DNA from: Sphingomonadales bacterium
GTDB lineage: Bacteria > Pseudomonadota > Alphaproteobacteria > Sphingomonadales > Sphingomonadaceae
Assembly (NCBI GenBank): GCA_028868535.1
Contig: JAGWUH010000009.1
Span: 1-64,000 of the forward strand
DNA: 64,000 nucleotides
Reading direction: 5' to 3'
Shown: positions 41,868 through 52,013 of the stretch, piece after piece
Layout: every line of letters begins with the position of its first letter
Numbering within the stretch: position 1 is the first letter of the stretch
Notes under the pieces: generated by a model
Seen by the model: the letters and a program-made list of their open reading frames with translations, nothing else
Told to the model about the DNA's origin: nothing
The model's database searches: none
Translations under genes and position numbers: made by a program

Positions 41868-42415
41868 GCCTCGCCGCCGTCCTGCCAGTGCTCGTGGCGG
41901 GCATGCCGGGCCCCTCCCCGGTCCTGGCCGATCTCGAACGCAAGCTCGATTCGGAGCCGAGCGCGACGCGTGCGTTGACCGCATGGTGCGGCGAACGCGG
42001 CATGGCCGGTGGCGACGCGCCGCGCATCACGGCGGCACGGCAGCGCGACCGCCTGCCCTTGCCGCCCGATGGCCGGGCGCTGCTGGCACTTGGCCCGGAC
42101 GAGGCGCATGGCTTCCGGCACGTGCGGCTGGCCTGCAACGGCATCGTCCTGTCCGAGGCCTACAACTGGTACGTGCCTGCCCGGCTGTCGGAGGGCATGA
42201 AAGCGGAGCTTGCGGCGACGGGTACCCCTTTCGGCACGGTGGTGGCGCCGCTGCGGTTCAGCCGCACCGCGCTGGCCAGCGCGCGGGGGCGTGGCGCGGG
42301 CTGCCCGCGTGGCACCGTGCTCAGCCGGCGGGCGTTGCTGCGACTGCCCGACGGCCGCGCGCTGGCGCTGCTGGTCGAGTGCTACACCGCCGCGACGATC
42401 GCGCGTGGAGCGTGA
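41864..42415 (+). CDS. UbiC-like (chorismate lyase fold) hypothetical protein
   Basis: FRHVRLACNGIVLSEAYNWYVPARLSEGMKAELAATGTPFGTVVAPLRFSR; TTG or internal ATG start. Confidence 0.6.
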   Translation: MSLAAVLPVLVAGMPGPSPVLADLERKLDSEPSATRALTAWCGERGMAGGDAPRITAARQRDRLPLPPDGRALLALGPDEAHGFRHVRLACNGIVLSEAYNWYVPARLSEGMKAELAATGTPFGTVVAPLRFSRTALASARGRGAGCPRGTVLSRRALLRLPDGRALALLVECYTAATIARGA

Positions 42416-42456
42416 TGCCCCTTTCCGCGCGGCCCGGCGCTTCCTACATTCAGCCG

Positions 42457-43017
42457 ATGACCGAAGCAGAGTACCTGAACGGGCGGCTGCTGCTGGCCCT
42501 GCCCGGGATGCCCGATCCGCGTTTCGCGCGGTCGGCGATCGCCATGGTCGCGCACGACGCCAACGGGGCGCTGGGCATCGGCGTCGGCATGCTGGCTGGC
42601 GATATCCGCCTGCACCGCCTGCTCGAGGACCTGGAGATCGAACCGGGGCTTGCCCCCGATGTGCCGGTGCTGCTGGGCGGTCCGGTCGAAACGCAGCGCG
42701 GCTTCGTGCTGCACAGTGCCGACTGGACCAGCCCGGCCACCATCGACGCCGGGCCGATCGGGGCGCTGACCACCTCGATCGACGTGCTCCGCGCTATTGC
42801 CGAAGGCCAGGGGCCGGCCAAGTGGCTGGTCGCGCTGGGTTATGCCGGTTGGGGCGCCGGGCAGCTCGACGGCGAGATGGCCCGCCACGGCTGGCACGCC
42901 GCCACCGGCCGGCCGGAGATCATCTTCGACACGCCGGTGGAAAAGCGCTGGGAAGCGGCCTGGCGCGCCGAGGGCATCGATCCGGCGCTGCTGTCGGAAA
43001 CTTCGGGACACGCCTGA
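42457..43017 (+). CDS. YqgE/AlgH family protein
   Basis: YLNGRLLLALPGMPDPRFARSAIAMVAHDANGALGIGV, VLLGGPVETQRGFVLHS. Confidence 0.95.
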   Translation: MTEAEYLNGRLLLALPGMPDPRFARSAIAMVAHDANGALGIGVGMLAGDIRLHRLLEDLEIEPGLAPDVPVLLGGPVETQRGFVLHSADWTSPATIDAGPIGALTTSIDVLRAIAEGQGPAKWLVALGYAGWGAGQLDGEMARHGWHAATGRPEIIFDTPVEKRWEAAWRAEGIDPALLSETSGHA

Positions 43018-43045
43018 AACCGGAACCGTCGGGGGGAAAGAAGCC

Positions 43046-43516
43046 ATGCCGTCGCGCCGCGAACTGATCGCGATGACGCCCGAGGAAGTGCGCGAATACC
43101 TGCTCGCGCAGCAGCGCATCATCCTGATCTCCAACGGGGCGAGCGGGTTTCCGCATCCGGCGCCGATGAACTATGGCCTCGACGGGCAGGGCCGGGTGCT
43201 GATACTGACGTTCGCCAAGAGCCAGAAGGTGCGCAATCTCGAGCGGGACCCGCGGGCGACGTTGCTGGTCGAATCGGGGCGGGTCTACCAGGAACTGAAG
43301 TCGGTGATCCTTTACTGCCGGACCGAGATCATCCACCCCGGACCGGACTTCGATGCGGCGCGCGATTCGTTCACCACGAAGGCGCAGACGCGGACGGCGC
43401 AGACGCCGGAAATGCTGGAGCAGATCGCGGAATCGATGAAGAAGCGCGTGTGCCTGCGTTTCACCCCGGAGCGCGTGATTTCCTGGGATCATGCCAAGCT
43501 GGCAGGCAAGTACTGA
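43046..43516 (+). CDS. Pyridoxamine 5'-phosphate oxidase-fold protein
   Basis: MNYGLDGQGRVLILTFAKSQKVRNLERDPRATLLVESG. Confidence 0.8.
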   Translation: MPSRRELIAMTPEEVREYLLAQQRIILISNGASGFPHPAPMNYGLDGQGRVLILTFAKSQKVRNLERDPRATLLVESGRVYQELKSVILYCRTEIIHPGPDFDAARDSFTTKAQTRTAQTPEMLEQIAESMKKRVCLRFTPERVISWDHAKLAGKY

Positions 43517-43519
43517 CCG

Positions 43520-44722
43520 TCACGGCACGCCCTTGGTGAGGATCACGCGGAGTCCCAGCACGAGCGCGTTGGGGATTCCGCCGAAGCCGCCGGGATTGAC
43601 CACCCATTGCAGGTCGGGCTGAACGGTCAGCCAACCGGCGACACGGTGCTGCACCGTCCATTCGAAGGTGGTCTCCGCCCCAGCCGCGCTGCCGGCCCGG
43701 TCGTTCATGCGGGCATGGGCGATCGCGAAGCCCAGCGCATCGTCGGGGCAGGCCGCCCAGAATCCCGAAGCGACCAGGCCACCGCCGAGATAGGCCCGGA
43801 CCGCGTCGGTGGCCGCATCGCCGATCGCGGCGCGGGTCCAGCCTTTCAGCTGCAGGCCGTCCTTGTGATCGACCAGGTTGGCTTCGACGGTGGCGAAGCC
43901 GCCGCTGGCGCCGCGGCGGTCGGCGCTGCCGTCGAGCGCGGGGAGCCGGGAGGTGAAGTGCCATCCGCCGACGGCGATGCGGCCCCAGGCGCGGGTCAGG
44001 TCGGCTTCGGCGATGGCAAGCACGCCGTTGTCGCGGCTGAAGCTGAAGTTGGGTTCGCCGGCGCGCGCGGGATCTCCCGGTCGGCCGTTGAACACGCCGG
44101 CGCGGACCTTCCAGCCGGCGGCGGCGTCGAACAGCGAGACGATCGCGCCGAGGGTGGTATCGGGCGACGAGCCGGCACCGTCGAGCCCGGCGCCGGACAG
44201 TTCCGGGCCCATGCCGTGCGAGGCGTGGACGAACAGCGCGCCGACGTTCTGTTCATCGAAATCGAGGTTGCTGTCGATGATGCCGACCTTGAGCGCGGCG
44301 TGGGCAGAGCTGGCCTGGACCCAGGCGTTGACGACGCGGAGGGTGCGATCGAATTCGATGTTCGACACGCCCTGGACGTCGCCGGCGAGCGCGGAGATCG
44401 ACTGGCCATTGATCGCGGCGATATCGAGCTGGGCGGAAAGCCAGGGCAACGCGCCGGCGCTGCCGTCGTACTGCGCGCGCAAGTCGGCGCGGGCCAGCAC
44501 GCGGGTGCCACGCGCGGCGCCGCCGCTGGCGACGCCCATCGTGTCGACCAGCGCCGCGGCGTCGACAGTGAGCGGGGGGGCGGCGTCCTCGGCACGGACG
44601 TTGCCCGGGGACAGCGCCAGCAGGCTGCCGGCCAGGGCCGCCGCCACGCGTCCCGTCCCGGCACAGGCCGGCGGGGCGTCACCCTTGCCGGCTTGCCGGC
44701 GGAACGGTAGTTTCCAAGCCAT
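43520..44722 (-). CDS. OprB-like carbohydrate porin
   Basis: Signal peptide ending NVRA/EDA, alternating barrel strands, VGIIDSNLDFDEQNVGALFVHASHGMGPELS. Confidence 0.8.
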   Translation of the reverse strand: MAWKLPFRRQAGKGDAPPACAGTGRVAAALAGSLLALSPGNVRAEDAAPPLTVDAAALVDTMGVASGGAARGTRVLARADLRAQYDGSAGALPWLSAQLDIAAINGQSISALAGDVQGVSNIEFDRTLRVVNAWVQASSAHAALKVGIIDSNLDFDEQNVGALFVHASHGMGPELSGAGLDGAGSSPDTTLGAIVSLFDAAAGWKVRAGVFNGRPGDPARAGEPNFSFSRDNGVLAIAEADLTRAWGRIAVGGWHFTSRLPALDGSADRRGASGGFATVEANLVDHKDGLQLKGWTRAAIGDAATDAVRAYLGGGLVASGFWAACPDDALGFAIAHARMNDRAGSAAGAETTFEWTVQHRVAGWLTVQPDLQWVVNPGGFGGIPNALVLGLRVILTKGVP

Positions 44723-45035
44723 GGTCCGCAAGCTCCCGATCATCGCCCTGTCTGCCCTCTCCCTTTCGGCGCTGGCGATCAGCACCGCTGCCGGCGCCAC
44801 CGCGGCGCCGACGGGCGATCCGTGGCGGCAGACCGCGATCGTCGCGGCCGACCTTCACGCTCGCCTTGCCGCGCAACCCGTCCCGGCCGCGAATGTGCGG
44901 CTGGAACTGGCCCGGCTGGCGGCGCTGCGCGGCACGCTGGCCGCGGAGCGCCGCGTCCAGGGCGGCGTGCTTTCCGCCGAGCAGCGGGCGCGCGCATTCG
45001 GCCGGCTGGAGGCCATCGAACGCGCGGCACGCTGA
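44721..45035 (+). CDS. Hypothetical exported protein, 104 aa
   Basis: Signal peptide MVRKLPIIALSALSLSALAISTAAGA; start overlaps porin start in CATG. Confidence 0.6.
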   Translation: MVRKLPIIALSALSLSALAISTAAGATAAPTGDPWRQTAIVAADLHARLAAQPVPAANVRLELARLAALRGTLAAERRVQGGVLSAEQRARAFGRLEAIERAAR

Positions 45036-45203
45036 GCGGCGGGCGGTTTCCCGCTGTGCCAATTTGTATCAGGAAGTGGTCGACCGGCGCTTTCGCCGGG
45101 TGATCGCATTCGTCCCTAGGGGACGTTCGCGGATGTTTTCATCCCGTCAACAATGATGGTGCTCCGGTTAACCATGCCGCGCAACCCTCTGAACCGTCAA
45201 AGA

Positions 45204-45236
45204 GAAAGGCCGGGAGGGTTTCCCCTCCCGGCCTTT
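45204..45236 (-). terminator. Rho-independent terminator of rplKA
   Basis: gaaaggccgggaggg/ccctcccggcctttc hairpin, T-rich on minus strand. Confidence 0.85.
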
Positions 45237-45261
45237 CGCGTGTCCGGAGCGGCGGGCTGGA

Positions 45262-45963
45262 TCAGCCGCCGTGAACCTGGGCAACATCGATCTTGAGGCC
45301 GGGGCCCATCGACGAGGACAGGCCGACCTTGCGGACGTACTTGCCCTTGGCGCCGGCCGGCTTGGCCTTGACGATGGCGTCGACGAAAGCGTCGAAGTTG
45401 GCGCGCAGCGCCTCGTTCGAGAACGAGAGCTTGCCGATGCCGCCGTGGATGATGCCCGCCTTCTCGACGCGGAACTCGATCTGGCCGCTCTTGGCAGCCT
45501 TGACCGCGTCCGCGACGTTCGGGGTGACGGTGCCGAGCTTGGGGTTCGGCATCAGGCCCTTCGGACCCAGCACCTTGCCGAGGCGGCCGACGATGCCCAT
45601 CATGTCCGGCGTGGCGATGACGCGGCCATAATCGAGGTTGCCGGCCTGCATGTCTTCGAGCAGGTCCTCGGCACCGACCTTGTCGGCGCCGGCGGCGAGC
45701 GCGGCCTCGGCCTTGTCGCCACGGGCGAACACGGCGACCTTGACGTCCTTGCCGGTGCCCGAGGGCAGCACGACCATGCCGCGGACCATCTGGTCCGCAT
45801 GGCGCGGATCGACGCCGAGGTTCAGCGAGACTTCGAGGCTCTCGTCGAACTTGGCGCTCTTGAGGTCCTTGAGGAGCTGGATGGCTTCATCGACGCCGTG
45901 CAGCGCCTGGTTGTCACCCAGCTTTTCGACGAGCGACTTCTGCTTCTTGGTCAGCTTGGCCAT
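45262..45963 (-). CDS. rplA: 50S ribosomal protein L1
   Basis: Full-length L1: [35 protein letters not shown]. Confidence 0.98.
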   Translation of the reverse strand: MAKLTKKQKSLVEKLGDNQALHGVDEAIQLLKDLKSAKFDESLEVSLNLGVDPRHADQMVRGMVVLPSGTGKDVKVAVFARGDKAEAALAAGADKVGAEDLLEDMQAGNLDYGRVIATPDMMGIVGRLGKVLGPKGLMPNPKLGTVTPNVADAVKAAKSGQIEFRVEKAGIIHGGIGKLSFSNEALRANFDAFVDAIVKAKPAGAKGKYVRKVGLSSSMGPGLKIDVAQVHGG

Positions 45964-45967
45964 CGGA

Positions 45968-46399
45968 TCAGCCCTCCACCACGGTGAGGCCCATCGCGCG
46001 GGCGGAGCCTTCGATGATCTTCGTCGCCGATTCGAGATCGTTGGCGTTGAGATCCTTCATCTTGATCGTCGCGACTTCGGCGAGCTGGGCGCGCGTGATC
46101 GTTCCGGCGGACACCTTGCCCGGCTCCTTCGAGCCCGACTTCAGCTTGATCGCCTGCTTGATCAGGTAGGTCGCCGGCGGCGTCTTGGTGACGAAGCTGA
46201 ACGAACGATCGGCATAGACGGTGATGATGGTGGGCAGCGGCGTGCCCTTCTCGATCTCCTGCGTGGCGGCATTGAACGCCTTGCAGAATTCCATGATGTT
46301 GACGCCGCGCTGACCCAGCGCCGGGCCGATCGGCGGCGACGGGTTGGCGGCGCCGGCGGCCACCTGCAGCTTGATGTAGCCTACTTCCTTCTTGGCCAT
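45968..46399 (-). CDS. rplK: 50S ribosomal protein L11
   Basis: [37 protein letters not shown]. Confidence 0.98.
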   Translation of the reverse strand: MAKKEVGYIKLQVAAGAANPSPPIGPALGQRGVNIMEFCKAFNAATQEIEKGTPLPTIITVYADRSFSFVTKTPPATYLIKQAIKLKSGSKEPGKVSAGTITRAQLAEVATIKMKDLNANDLESATKIIEGSARAMGLTVVEG

Positions 46400-46570
46400 G
46401 ACGGCCTCCTTTCATCCTGTCGGGCCGGGGAAACCCCGCCCTCAGATCAAGCGGTCAAGCAGGGCGCGAACGCCCCTCCCGCACGGATTCCCGAGTTGCC
46501 CGGGAGCGCGCGCGTCTAGCGGAACGGGCGCGGAATGCAAGGGGAATCGCAGCCTTGGAGTTGGCACCTG

Positions 46571-46604
46571 TTGACACAGGTTGACAGGGTTCAGGGGCGG
46601 ATTG
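46571..46604. repeat. 34-35 bp dispersed repeat copy 1 (ttgacacaggttgacagggttcaggggcggattg)
   Basis: Near-identical to 58231-58265. Confidence 0.85.
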
Positions 46605-46771
46605 ACGGGAGCGGTGGCGGTTTTGCGGTAACGATCAGGATCGCGAGCCGGATTGAACATATCAAGAACATCCTAACGTGGCATGGCGCTGTAGGAAAGT
46701 GATTTTTCAGCGGGGCTTGCCCGATCGCCACGGCCGGGCGAGGCTGGTGCCCTGCAACGGGAGAAAACGCG

Positions 46772-47284
46772 ATGGGCAGCGAGATCGTCGAAGCGGTGCG
46801 CGACCTGCACGCGCGCTACAGCGATGCGGTGTGGCGGCACGATTACGCGAGCTTCGGCGAATGCTTCGCCGCCGATGGCGAGTGGCGGATCGGCGGGCTG
46901 GAACTGCGCGGGCGAGCGCGGATCGTCGAGGCGATCACGGCGATCCTCGGCAACAACATGCGGCGGGTGCTGATCACCTGGCAGGCACCGATCGTGCATG
47001 TCGATGGCGGCGGGCGGGTGACGGCGCGGACGATGATGCAGGAGCAGGTGGCGCGGCTGGACGGCACCGGCTACCTGGCGATCGGCCGCTATTACGAGGA
47101 ATTCGCGCACGACGACGGGCGCTGGCGCTTCGCCTGGCGGCTGTTCGAGCGGCACTATTCGGGACCGGCGGACCTTTCGGGCGAGTTTTTCGAATGGCCC
47201 GACTACGGTCCGCCACCGGCGATGCCGCCGCGCGACGCGGCATCGGGGGACTATGCGATGGCGCGGTGGGGGGTTGGGGGATAA
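46772..47284 (+). CDS. SnoaL/NTF2-like protein
   Basis: VRDLHARYSDAVWRHDYASFGECFAADGEWRIGG, GYLAIGRYYEEFAHDDGRWRFAWR. Confidence 0.8.
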   Translation: MGSEIVEAVRDLHARYSDAVWRHDYASFGECFAADGEWRIGGLELRGRARIVEAITAILGNNMRRVLITWQAPIVHVDGGGRVTARTMMQEQVARLDGTGYLAIGRYYEEFAHDDGRWRFAWRLFERHYSGPADLSGEFFEWPDYGPPPAMPPRDAASGDYAMARWGVGG

Positions 47285-47382
47285 GGGTTGCAAAGGCCTT
47301 CGGGGCAATCTTGCCTCTGTCTGCCGGCGATTCGAGCCATTTTTGGGACACGACGACGCAAGGCCCAATCAGCCGTTGCGTC

Positions 47383-47399
47383 AATTGGCCTAACCAATT
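47383..47399. promoter_or_regulatory. Dyad AATTGG-cctaa-CCAATT upstream of GH79 gene
   Basis: Perfect 6-bp inverted repeat ~30 nt upstream of the ATG. Confidence 0.35.
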
Positions 47400-47427
47400 A
47401 AGCCATGCCCCCTGTCAAGGGATCGTC

Positions 47428-48993
47428 ATGACGCGCGCGTTGATTTGCGGCTGCTTGCTGCTCTGGTCCATCCAACCGGCCCATGCATCGACGGCGGGGC
47501 CTCTTGTCCTTTCGGCCGGTCGCATGCCGGCCGTGGCGAGAGTCGATCCGCGGTTTCAATCCTACAATGTCGAGATGGCGGAGATCGTCGGCGGACGCTT
47601 CTGGGCCCCGTACCCGAAACCGGGCGCCGCCGAGGACATGACAAGCGCGGGATCGGCCGGAACCCTGGGGTTCGATGCCGGCCTGTTCCGCCAGCGCCCC
47701 CCTGTCGACCTGGCGAACCCGCGCCTGCGAAACCTCGCCAGGGCGCTGGGACAGGTCTACATCCGGGTAAGCGGTTCCTGGGCGAACAAGACCTTCTTCC
47801 AGGACGACGACCTGCCCCGGATCGCCGCGCCGCCCAAGGGCTTCGAAAACGTGCTGACGCGCGCTCAATGGCGCGGTGTCCTGGATTTCGCGAAAGCGGT
47901 GGACGGCCGGATCACGACATCGTTTGCGGTGAGCGCAGGCGCGCGGGACAGCAGTGGCGTGTGGACACCCGTCGAGGCTCGCAAGCTCCTGCGCTTTACC
48001 CGCTCGGTTGGCGGCAGGATCCATAGCGCCGAGCTGATCAACGAACCCAATCTGGGCGCAACATCGGGATTGCCCGCGGGCTACGACGCCAGCAGCTTCG
48101 CCCGCGACATCGCGGCATTCCGCAACTTCGTCAGACGCGAGGCGCCGGACCTCAGGACCGTCGGCCCCGGATCGACCGGCGAGACGGGGGTGGCCCTGTT
48201 CAACAGCCGCGGATTGGCGACGGAGGCGATGCTGAGCGCCGAGCCACGCGCCAGGTTCGACTTCTTCTCGTATCACTTCTACGGCGGGCGCTCCCAACGA
48301 TGCGCGTGCATGGCCCCGGCCAGCGCCATCCTCCCGGAAAACGCGCTGAGCGAAGAATGGCTCGGCCGCACCGACAAGGCCTTCGCCTTCTACAGGGACT
48401 TGCGCGATCGCTACATGCCGGGCGCGCCGATCTGGCTCAACGAGACGGCGCAAGCCTCGTGCGGCGGCGACAGGTGGGCGGCCAGCTTCCTCGACACGTT
48501 CCGCTACGTCGACCAGATGGGCCGTCTCGCCCGGCAGGGTGTCGCCGTCATCATGCACAACACCCTGGCGGCGAGCGACTATGGGCTGATCGACGAGCAG
48601 GGCCTGAAGCCGCGCCCGAATTACTGGGCAGCCGTGTTGTGGCGCCGCCTGATGGGCGAGGTCGTGCTCGACGCGGGGCCTTCTCGGCCGGGACTCCACA
48701 TCTACGCGCATTGCCTTCGCGGCCGCAGCGGCGGGGTCGCCATCGTGGCGATCAATCTCGATCGAACGCAACCGGCCCGCGTGGCGCTGGCCGGGGCGGC
48801 CGAGCGCTACATGCTTACCGCGGACCAGCTTTCAAGCGAAACGGTGATGGTGAATGGCAGGCCGTTGATGCTCGCCGGCGACGACCTCCCTGCGATCCGC
48901 AGCGAGACAGTCGAAGCCGGTCACATCGCATTGCCCCCCGCCAGCATCAGCTTCCTGTCGGCACCCAGGGCTGCAAACAGGGCCTGTCGATAG
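47428..48993 (+). CDS. Secreted heparanase-like glycoside hydrolase (GH79-type)
   Basis: Signal peptide; RVSGSWANKTFF, ELINEPNLGATSGLPAGYDASSFARDIAAFRNFVR, FDFFSYHFYGG, WLNETAQASCGGDRWAASFLDTFRYVDQMGRLARQGVAVIMHNTLAASDYGLIDE. Confidence 0.75.
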   Translation: MTRALICGCLLLWSIQPAHASTAGPLVLSAGRMPAVARVDPRFQSYNVEMAEIVGGRFWAPYPKPGAAEDMTSAGSAGTLGFDAGLFRQRPPVDLANPRLRNLARALGQVYIRVSGSWANKTFFQDDDLPRIAAPPKGFENVLTRAQWRGVLDFAKAVDGRITTSFAVSAGARDSSGVWTPVEARKLLRFTRSVGGRIHSAELINEPNLGATSGLPAGYDASSFARDIAAFRNFVRREAPDLRTVGPGSTGETGVALFNSRGLATEAMLSAEPRARFDFFSYHFYGGRSQRCACMAPASAILPENALSEEWLGRTDKAFAFYRDLRDRYMPGAPIWLNETAQASCGGDRWAASFLDTFRYVDQMGRLARQGVAVIMHNTLAASDYGLIDEQGLKPRPNYWAAVLWRRLMGEVVLDAGPSRPGLHIYAHCLRGRSGGVAIVAINLDRTQPARVALAGAAERYMLTADQLSSETVMVNGRPLMLAGDDLPAIRSETVEAGHIALPPASISFLSAPRAANRACR

Positions 48994-49082
48994 GCGCCGA
49001 GACCACGGCTGATCGCCCTGGCACGACATTCCGGGGCATCGCCGGTCGCGCGGATCGAGGTGACGATGGACGTCCGGCCCGG

Positions 49083-49535
49083 TCAGAGCGGCAGATTGCC
49101 GGTCTGGCGCAGCGCCTCGCCCAGGGCCAGCGCCGCCGACGAGGCGAGGTTCATCGAGCGCACTTCGGGCCGCATCGGGATGCGCACCCACGCTTCGCAG
49201 GCGGCGGCGATTTCGGGCGGGACGCCGGCGCTTTCCTTGCCGAACAGCAGGATGTCATCGGATTCGAATGCGAAGTCGTAGACCGATTGCGTGGCCTTGG
49301 TCGTCAGCAGCACCAGCCGTCGTGGGCCTGCACATGCGCGGAACGCGGCGAAGCCGGCGTGGCGGGCGATGGTGACGTGGTCGATGTAGTCCATCGCCGC
49401 GCGGCGGACGCGGCGATCGTTCCAGACGAAGCCCATCGGCTCGATCAGGTCCACCGCGACACCGAGGCAGGCGCCGAGCCGGAGCACGGCGCCGACGTTG
49501 CCGGCGATCTCGGGTTCGTAGAGGGCGATGCGCAT
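49083..49535 (-). CDS. trmL: tRNA (cytidine(34)-2'-O)-methyltransferase
   Basis: RIALYEPEIAGNVGAVLRLGACLGVAVDLIEPMGFVW, LFGKESAGVP. Confidence 0.95.
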   Translation of the reverse strand: MRIALYEPEIAGNVGAVLRLGACLGVAVDLIEPMGFVWNDRRVRRAAMDYIDHVTIARHAGFAAFRACAGPRRLVLLTTKATQSVYDFAFESDDILLFGKESAGVPPEIAAACEAWVRIPMRPEVRSMNLASSAALALGEALRQTGNLPL

Positions 49536-49608
49536 CGCCGCTGCATGGCGGCGACGATGCGCGGTGGCAAGCCTGTCAGGACCGTCTCAGGCCTGTGTCA
49601 GGCCACCC

Positions 49609-51153
49609 TCAGCCGCGGCGGGGGCCGCCGTCCTGACGGCGGCGCTGCGGCTGGCCGCCGCCGCTGCGGTTGCGCTGGCCCTGGCCCTGACCGTTGCCCT
49701 GGCCCTGACGCTGGCCGCCGCCCTGCCCGGCCGGGCGCGCGGGGCGCTGGTCCGACCGGCGCTGTTCACGCGGGGCGTCGGCGCGCTGGCCGTCGCGGCG
49801 CTGGCCGTCGCGGGCCGGCTGGGCGCGGGGGGCGTCGCGGGAGACATCGCGGGGGGCGCCTTCAGGGCGGTCACGGCGGGGGGATTCGTCGCGGCGGGGG
49901 GCGTTGCGATCGCGGCGCGGCTCATCGCGGCGGGCGCGGTGCTGGCGTTGCGGCTGCTCGTCCCCGGCGGGCTTGCGCGACGGCGCGGGCAGGCGCGCAG
50001 CCTCGACCGTGAAGTTGGCCGGGAGCGCCTGCTGGACGAGGCGCACGCCGGTGAGCTTCTCGATGTCCTTGAGGTAGGGCCGCTCGTCCGGGGCGACGAA
50101 GCTTTCGGCGATGCCATCGGCGCCGGCGCGCGCGGTGCGGCCGATGCGGTGGACGTACTGTTCGGGCACGTTCGGCATCTCGAAGTTGAAGACGTGGCTG
50201 ACGCCGGGGATGTCGATGCCGCGTGCGGCGATATCCGTGGCGACGAGCACGCGGATCGCGCCCGAGCGGAAGCCCTTGATCGCGGCGGTGCGCTGCGCCT
50301 GCGACTTGTTGCCGTGGATCGCCGCGCAGGAGATGCCGGCGGCGGCGAGGTGGCGGGTGACGCGATCGGCGCCGTGCTTGGTGCGGGTGAACACCAGCGC
50401 GAGTTCGATGCTGTTGTCGGCGAGGCCCTCGCGCAGCTTCAGCGTCAGCAGCGCCTGCTTTTCGGCCTGGTTGAGGAAGGTGACGTTCTGGACGACACGC
50501 TCGGCCGTGGTCGCCTGCGGGGTGACCTCGACGCGGACCGGGTTCTTGATGAACTGCATGCCGAGCTCGGCGATCGCCTTGGGCATGGTGGCCGAGAAGA
50601 ACAGGCTCTGGCGCTTTTCGGGGAGCAGGCGGGCGACGCGCTTGAGCGCGTGGATGAAGCCGAGGTCCATCATCTGGTCGGCCTCGTCGAGCACGAAGAT
50701 CTCGACATGGCGGAGCGTGAGCGCGCGCTGGTCGATCAGGTCGAGCAGGCGGCCGGGGGTGGCGACGAGGATGTCGGTGCCGTGGACCAGCGCGCGCGCC
50801 TGCTTGCCGACGGGGACGCCGCCGAACACGCACTGGACCTCGAGGTTCAGGTACTTGCCGTAACCGCGCATCGATTCGGCGATCTGCGCCGCCAGTTCGC
50901 GCGTCGGGGCCAGCACCAGCATGCGGCAGCCGGCGTTCTTGCGCGGCTGCGGATTGTTGGTGAGGTGGTGCAGCGAGGGCAGCGAGAACGCCGCGGTCTT
51001 GCCGGTGCCGGTCTGGGCGATGCCGAGCAGGTCGCGCCCGTCGAGCAGCGGCGGGATCGCCTTCTGCTGGATCGGCGTGGGATCGTCGTAGCCCTTGGCG
51101 GCGAGCGCGCGGGCGATGGGCTCGATCAGCCCGAGTTCGGAAAAGAAGGACAT
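49609..51153 (-). CDS. DEAD-box RNA helicase (RhlE-like) with Arg/Gly/Gln-rich tail
   Basis: [55 protein letters not shown]. Confidence 0.95.
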   Translation of the reverse strand: MSFFSELGLIEPIARALAAKGYDDPTPIQQKAIPPLLDGRDLLGIAQTGTGKTAAFSLPSLHHLTNNPQPRKNAGCRMLVLAPTRELAAQIAESMRGYGKYLNLEVQCVFGGVPVGKQARALVHGTDILVATPGRLLDLIDQRALTLRHVEIFVLDEADQMMDLGFIHALKRVARLLPEKRQSLFFSATMPKAIAELGMQFIKNPVRVEVTPQATTAERVVQNVTFLNQAEKQALLTLKLREGLADNSIELALVFTRTKHGADRVTRHLAAAGISCAAIHGNKSQAQRTAAIKGFRSGAIRVLVATDIAARGIDIPGVSHVFNFEMPNVPEQYVHRIGRTARAGADGIAESFVAPDERPYLKDIEKLTGVRLVQQALPANFTVEAARLPAPSRKPAGDEQPQRQHRARRDEPRRDRNAPRRDESPRRDRPEGAPRDVSRDAPRAQPARDGQRRDGQRADAPREQRRSDQRPARPAGQGGGQRQGQGNGQGQGQRNRSGGGQPQRRRQDGGPRRG

Positions 51154-51505
51154 GGATGTGCTTTCGTTGGGCGCGCGCGAACAGGAGGCGCGACGCCGAG
51201 GGGGCTTGTTGATGCCGCCCCGCGTGAAGAAGGAAGCTTCGGGTTCGGATGCGACGCCTGCCATGGCGGCCCGATCGGGCCTCACGCTGCATGGCGGAAT
51301 GCGCACCGGGATGGGCGCACGGGGTCGCTGCTGGGGCCAGTTAATGCAAATTGCGCCGGAAAGCAAGAAAATTCCACGCAGCGGCATTTCGTCGCGGGAC
51401 GGGACCGCCCTGGCCGGGGCGAAGGCCGTTCATCGGGGGTTGTGGATCGCGGCTCCAGCAGGGACATTGGTGCGAGGACATCCCTTGCAACGACAGGAGT
51501 TCGAC

Positions 51506-51952
51506 ATGCGCAAGACCCTTCTCGCCGCCGCGCTGGTGGCGCTGACCCTGCCGGCGGCGGCGCCGGCACTGGCCGATCCGCCGCCGTGGGCCCCGGCCCA
51601 TGGCCATCGGGACCATGATCGTGGCGACTGGGATCGTGGCGATCGCGATCGTGGGGATTGGCGCGGTGACGATCGGCGCGACTGGCGTGGCCAGTATCGC
51701 CAAGATCGCCGCGACTGGGGCCGGCGCGACCGGGTGATGACCCGCAACGACCGCATCTGGTATGCCAACGGCGGCTATCACTGCCGGCGCAGCGACGGCA
51801 CCACCGGCACGATCGTCGGCGCGGCGCTGGGCGGGCTGCTGGGCAATTCGCTGGCGGGGCGCGGCGATCGCACGCTGGGGACGCTGCTCGGCGTGGCCGG
51901 CGGCGCGGTGCTCGGCCGGTCGATCGATCGCGGCGACGTGGTTTGCCGCTGA
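51506..51952 (+). CDS. Exported glycine-zipper protein with Arg/Asp/Trp-rich repeats
   Basis: Signal peptide; HRDHDRGDWDRGDRDRGDWRGDDRRDWRG; GTIVGAALGGLLGNSLAGRGDRTLGTLLGVAGGAVLGRSI. Confidence 0.85.
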   Translation: MRKTLLAAALVALTLPAAAPALADPPPWAPAHGHRDHDRGDWDRGDRDRGDWRGDDRRDWRGQYRQDRRDWGRRDRVMTRNDRIWYANGGYHCRRSDGTTGTIVGAALGGLLGNSLAGRGDRTLGTLLGVAGGAVLGRSIDRGDVVCR

Positions 51953-52013
51953 TCCGGGAACGGGGGCGCGAGCCCCCTTCCCTTGCCCCTGCCACTGTGC
52001 TTTGCCGGGCGGG

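Noticed and set aside
39528-41984. 818-aa minus-strand ORF
   Set aside because: Antisense to the FMO and CinA genes, which have clear family motifs
49528-51618. 696-aa plus-strand ORF
   Set aside because: Antisense to the DEAD-box helicase; low-complexity Ala/Gly/Arg translation
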